DNA from: Brevundimonas sp. SH203 | GTDB taxonomy: Bacteria > Pseudomonadota > Alphaproteobacteria > Caulobacterales > Caulobacteraceae | Direction of reading: 5' to 3' | Length of the DNA: 64,000 nt | Assembly (NCBI RefSeq): GCF_002157625.1 | Contig: NZ_BDMM01000006.1 | Coordinates: forward strand, 124,001-188,000 | Shown here: positions 61,017 through 64,000 of the stretch, piece by piece | How positions within the stretch are numbered: the stretch's first letter is position 1 | Layout: the number at the start of each line of letters is the position of its first letter | Translations under genes and position numbers: made by a program | Notes under the pieces: model-generated | What the model saw: the letters and a program-made list of their open reading frames with translations, nothing else | Databases searched by the model: none | What the model was told of the DNA's origin: nothing

Positions 61017-62963
61017 ATGCGCTCGTTCCTGCTCGCCGCCGTCGCCACGGCCGTCCTTGCGACAGCCGTTCCTGCATTGGCGCAGGCGCCTTCCGCGCCG
61101 CTGCTGGACTCCATGTTCCAGGACCACGCCGTCCTGCAACGCGGGCGCCCGATCACGGTCTGGGGCAGGGCGGCGCCCGGCGCCCCCGTCTCGGTCAGTC
61201 TCGGTCAGACCCAGGTCCAGGCCACCGCCGGCCCCGACGGCGCCTGGCGCGCCAGCTTGCCGACCCTGACCGCCGGCGGTCCCTATGTCCTGACAGCCCG
61301 TTCTGGCGACACGACCCAGAGCGTGTCGGACGTCATGGTCGGCGACGTCTGGCTGTGTTCGGGCCAGTCGAACATGGAGTTCGCCGTCCGCCAGGCGACC
61401 AACGCCGACACCGAGATCGCCGGCGCCAACGACCCCAACCTGCGTCTGTTCCTGGTCGGCCGGTCCAGCCTGTCGGCGCCGGCCGCCGCGCCGCGCGCGG
61501 TCGGTCAGTGGCGCACGACCAGCCCGGCCAGCGTGCGCGACTTCTCGGCCGCCTGCTATTTCATGGGCCGTGATCTGCGCCGCACGGAAGGCGTCCCGGT
61601 CGGCCTGATCGCCGCCTCCTGGGGCGGGTCGATCATCGAGGACTGGCTCAGCCGCGAGGCCATCCAGACCCTGGGCGGTCACGATCAGGCGCTGAACGCG
61701 CTGGACGCCTACGCCCGCGATCCGGCCCAGGGCGACGCCATCTGGCGCCGCGTCACGCAGGACTGGTGGGCCGCCAACGACCCCGGCACGAAACAGGGCT
61801 GGAACCTGCCGCGCACCCCCGACGCGGACTGGGCGCCGATCCCGGCCGAGGGCTTCTGGGAATCCACCGTGCCGGGTCTTGAGACCTTCGACGGCGTCGT
61901 CTGGCTGCGAAACACCGTCCAACTGACCGCCGCCCAGGCGCGACAGGCCGCGATGCTGGAACTGGGGCCGGTGGACGACGCCGACGTCACCTGGGTCAAC
62001 GGCCGCTATGTCGGCGGCCAGCAGGGCTGGGACACGCCGCGCAAATACGCGGTTCCGGCCGGCGCGCTGAAGCCCGGCGCGAATCTGATCGCGGTGGGGG
62101 TTCTGGACACCAACGGCGGCGGCGGCGCGTGGGGGCCGGCGGCGAACAAGCGGCTGGTGCTGGCGGACGGGACGATCATCCCCCTGTCCTCGGGCTGGCG
62201 CCACCGGGTGGCGGCGCCCCTGTCGGCCCTGCCCAATCCCCCGCGCACCCCCTGGATCGGCGGCAGCGGCACGACGACCCTCTACAACGGCATGATCGCC
62301 CCTCTGGGCGCCTACGCCCTGAAGGGCATGGCTTGGTATCAGGGCGAATCCAACATCGGCGATCCCGCCGGCTATCGCCGTCTGCTGCCCGCCCTGTTCG
62401 CCGACTGGCGCCGCCGGTTCGACAGCCCCGACATGCGCGCGTTGGTGGTCCAGCTGGCCAACTTCGGTCCCGCCGCGACCCAGCCGACCAACTCCGCCTG
62501 GGCGGCCCTGCGCGAGAGCCAGAGGGCGGTCGTCGACGCCGATCCGCTGGCGGGCCTCGCCGTCGCCATCGACATCGGCGACCGCTACGACATCCACCCG
62601 ACCAACAAGCTGGAGGTCGGACGCCGTCTGGCGCTGGAGGCCCGCCGTCTGGACGGCCAGACCCAGCCCGTCTCGCCCCAGCCGGTCGCCGTGACCCGCG
62701 CCGCCGACGGCGTCCATGTCCGCTATTCCGCCTCGGCCAGACTGGTCGCCCATGGCTCGAACCGGCCCGTCGGGTTCGAACTGTGCGGCGCCGCTGACGC
62801 CTGCCGCTTCGTGGATGCGACGCTTGCGGGCGACGAGGTGGTGCTGGCCTCGGCCGCGGCGACGGACCTCAAGGTCCGCTTCTGCTGGGCCGACAGCCCC
62901 GTCTGCAACCTCTACGGTCCCGCCGGTCTGCCCGCCGTCCCGTTCGAGGCCGAAATCCGATAG
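61017..62963 (+). CDS. Sialate O-acetylesterase-like SGNH esterase
   Basis: 648 aa with a signal peptide (MRSFLLAAVATAVLATAVPALAQ). SGNH motifs: DVWLCSGQSNMEFAVRQA with nucleophile Ser near 116, AASWGGSIIEDWL, GMAWYQGESNIGDPAGYRRL and the terminal Asp/His in DIGDRYDIHPTNKLEVGRRL. A jelly-roll domain (about 285-370, ELGPVDDADVTWVNGRYVGG) splits the catalytic fold, as in the family. In a xyloglucan locus it most likely removes acetyl groups from galactose residues, as reported for Xanthomonas and Bacteroidetes loci. ATG 61017 has GGAGG upstream; the longer frame starts inside the leader. Confidence 0.9.
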   Translation: MRSFLLAAVATAVLATAVPALAQAPSAPLLDSMFQDHAVLQRGRPITVWGRAAPGAPVSVSLGQTQVQATAGPDGAWRASLPTLTAGGPYVLTARSGDTTQSVSDVMVGDVWLCSGQSNMEFAVRQATNADTEIAGANDPNLRLFLVGRSSLSAPAAAPRAVGQWRTTSPASVRDFSAACYFMGRDLRRTEGVPVGLIAASWGGSIIEDWLSREAIQTLGGHDQALNALDAYARDPAQGDAIWRRVTQDWWAANDPGTKQGWNLPRTPDADWAPIPAEGFWESTVPGLETFDGVVWLRNTVQLTAAQARQAAMLELGPVDDADVTWVNGRYVGGQQGWDTPRKYAVPAGALKPGANLIAVGVLDTNGGGGAWGPAANKRLVLADGTIIPLSSGWRHRVAAPLSALPNPPRTPWIGGSGTTTLYNGMIAPLGAYALKGMAWYQGESNIGDPAGYRRLLPALFADWRRRFDSPDMRALVVQLANFGPAATQPTNSAWAALRESQRAVVDADPLAGLAVAIDIGDRYDIHPTNKLEVGRRLALEARRLDGQTQPVSPQPVAVTRAADGVHVRYSASARLVAHGSNRPVGFELCGAADACRFVDATLAGDEVVLASAAATDLKVRFCWADSPVCNLYGPAGLPAVPFEAEIR

Positions 62964-62966
62964 GCC

Positions 62967-64000
62967 TCAGACCAGACCCGCGCCTCTCAGCCTCAGGGCC
63001 GGCGCGGTGGTCACGGGGCGCTCGGCGGGCAGATCGACCGCCAGCCCTTCGGCCGTCTGGCGGAAGGGCAGGGCGCCCCCGCCCAGCAGTTCGACCGCCT
63101 CGACCCGGCCCGCCTGCGGGGTCAGCGCCCGCACGACGATCCGTCCGTCCTCGGGCCATTCCAGCGCGAAGGCGTAGAGTGTTTGGTCCTTTGTGGTGAA
63201 GCGGATGTCCCGGCCGGTCCAGGGCCGCGCGGCGCCTTCGCCATGCATTCCGGCCGCCACCGTGGTCGGCCCCTCGCCATGGGTGCGCCAGGGCCGGGTG
63301 TCGAAGATCGCCTCGCCGTTCACCCGCATCCAGGCGGCGATGTCGGTCAGAATCCTTCGCTCGTCGCTGTCGATGGAGCCGTCGCCCCGCTGCGGGATGT
63401 TCAGCATCAGATTGCCGTTCTTGGACACCACATCGACCAGCCGCTGCACCACGCCGTTCGCCGGCACATAGCTGTGGTCGACGAAGCGGGCGCGGTTGTA
63501 ATGCCAGTCGCCGATGCAGGTGTCCGTCTGCCACGGCTCGGGCCGCAAGCTGTCCGAGAAGCCGCGCTCGACCGTCTCGGTGATCCCCTTGCGCTGGCGC
63601 GCGTCCAGCCGCTTGCCATTGACGACCGGCAGTTCCCCGCGCCACGCCAGCGAAGCGTTGTAGAACTCGGCCGCCGCCTCCAGCCCGTATCGCCCCAGCG
63701 GCAGGCCGTAGTTGTCGAAATAGACCATGTCGGGCCGATATTTGGTGATCAGGTCGCGCTGGCGCAGAACCCACGATCGCACGAAGGCCGGGTTGTTCGG
63801 GGGCGGCGTCTCGATCCACTGGCCGTCGCGCGCATCGTGCCAGGCGTTCATCTCGGCGATGGCGCCGATCCCCTCGGGCGGGGCGAAAGTCGGGCCGGTG
63901 TAGAGTTCCTGCGGGTCCAGCCCGTTCCACCATTTTCCGGCGCCGTCCGCCCGGGTCAGCCTCGCGGCGTCGTAGCGAACGCCCTTCATCGTCCCTTCGG
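62967..64000 (-). CDS. GH29 alpha-L-fucosidase, C-terminal part (runs off the window)
   Basis: At least 343 codons; the N-terminal part lies beyond position 64000, and the ATG at 63989 is internal because the frame stays open. Recognisable: EGTMKGVRYDAARLTRADGA, ELYTGPTF, ITKYRPDMVYFDNYGLPLGR with the expected nucleophile Asp, CIGDWHYNRARFVDHSYVPA, VVSKNGNLMLNIPQRGDGSI and WMRVNGEAIFDTRPWRTHGE. The final 80 residues form the usual C-terminal beta domain. It should release fucose from fucosylated galactose side chains. It converges on the acetylesterase gene with 3 bp between stops. Confidence 0.92.
   Translation of the reverse strand, partial: EGTMKGVRYDAARLTRADGAGKWWNGLDPQELYTGPTFAPPEGIGAIAEMNAWHDARDGQWIETPPPNNPAFVRSWVLRQRDLITKYRPDMVYFDNYGLPLGRYGLEAAAEFYNASLAWRGELPVVNGKRLDARQRKGITETVERGFSDSLRPEPWQTDTCIGDWHYNRARFVDHSYVPANGVVQRLVDVVSKNGNLMLNIPQRGDGSIDSDERRILTDIAAWMRVNGEAIFDTRPWRTHGEGPTTVAAGMHGEGAARPWTGRDIRFTTKDQTLYAFALEWPEDGRIVVRALTPQAGRVEAVELLGGGALPFRQTAEGLAVDLPAERPVTTAPALRLRGAGLV

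Overview
The window is GC-rich, gene-dense chromosomal DNA from an alphaproteobacterium. Several traits point to Caulobacterales, most likely Brevundimonas or a close relative: many TonB-dependent receptors, a flavin-dependent halogenase beside a sugar receptor, XylB/XylD-like sugar enzymes, and short REP-like hairpins between genes. This assignment is an inference from gene content. I see no rRNA, tRNA, CRISPR array or intact mobile element.

Layout. 0-8.5 kb: a hypothetical protein, an extensin-like lipoprotein, the two-component NHEJ system (ligD and ku, convergent around an inverted-repeat terminator), a small operon of two VOC proteins and a DUF1428 protein, a divergent HxlR regulator, and a TonB-C-like exported protein. 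8.5-15.9 kb: housekeeping and envelope genes (flagellar-rod-like microprotein, DEAD-box helicase, DUF962, a duplicated-domain exported protein, a 3D-domain protein, a beta-barrel protein, dusA), with an eroded tyrosine-integrase remnant at the dusA 5' end, then an SH3 protein. 16-32.4 kb: an ABC exporter, then two convergent operons. The plus operon encodes a class-III aminotransferase, a BioF2-type GNAT, a ureohydrolase-fold enzyme and a cyclopropane-fatty-acid-synthase-like methyltransferase. The minus operon encodes a TolC-like protein, a DevBCA-type ABC exporter, a HAD phosphatase, an alpha/beta hydrolase, two paired SMR-like proteins and a DegT aminotransferase. An OmpR-type two-component system lies upstream. 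Together these look like an undescribed biosynthesis-and-export locus for an amine-containing, possibly lipidic, product.

33-35.5 kb: a TetR regulator with a NemR-like operator controls a fused reductase/alpha-beta-hydrolase. 35.7-44.5 kb: an iron-siderophore locus preceded by a Fur-box-like site, with a TonB receptor, two IroE/Fes-type esterases, a binding protein, a YncE-like beta-propeller, a methyltransferase and a FecCD/FecE-type transporter.

44.5-64 kb: a carbohydrate region. An SSS symporter, 2-keto-3-deoxygalactonokinase and KDPGal aldolase lie opposite an IclR regulator, a XylB-like dehydrogenase and a XylD-like dehydratase. Next come a flavin-dependent halogenase and a large TonB receptor divided by tandem LacI-type operators, then GH35 beta-galactosidase, GH31 alpha-xylosidase with a PA14 insert, a sialate-acetylesterase-like SGNH enzyme and a GH29 alpha-L-fucosidase that runs off the edge. 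This set fits xyloglucan side-chain removal: oligosaccharides are imported, stripped of acetyl, fucose, galactose and xylose, and the sugars are oxidised to pyruvate-yielding ketodeoxy acids.
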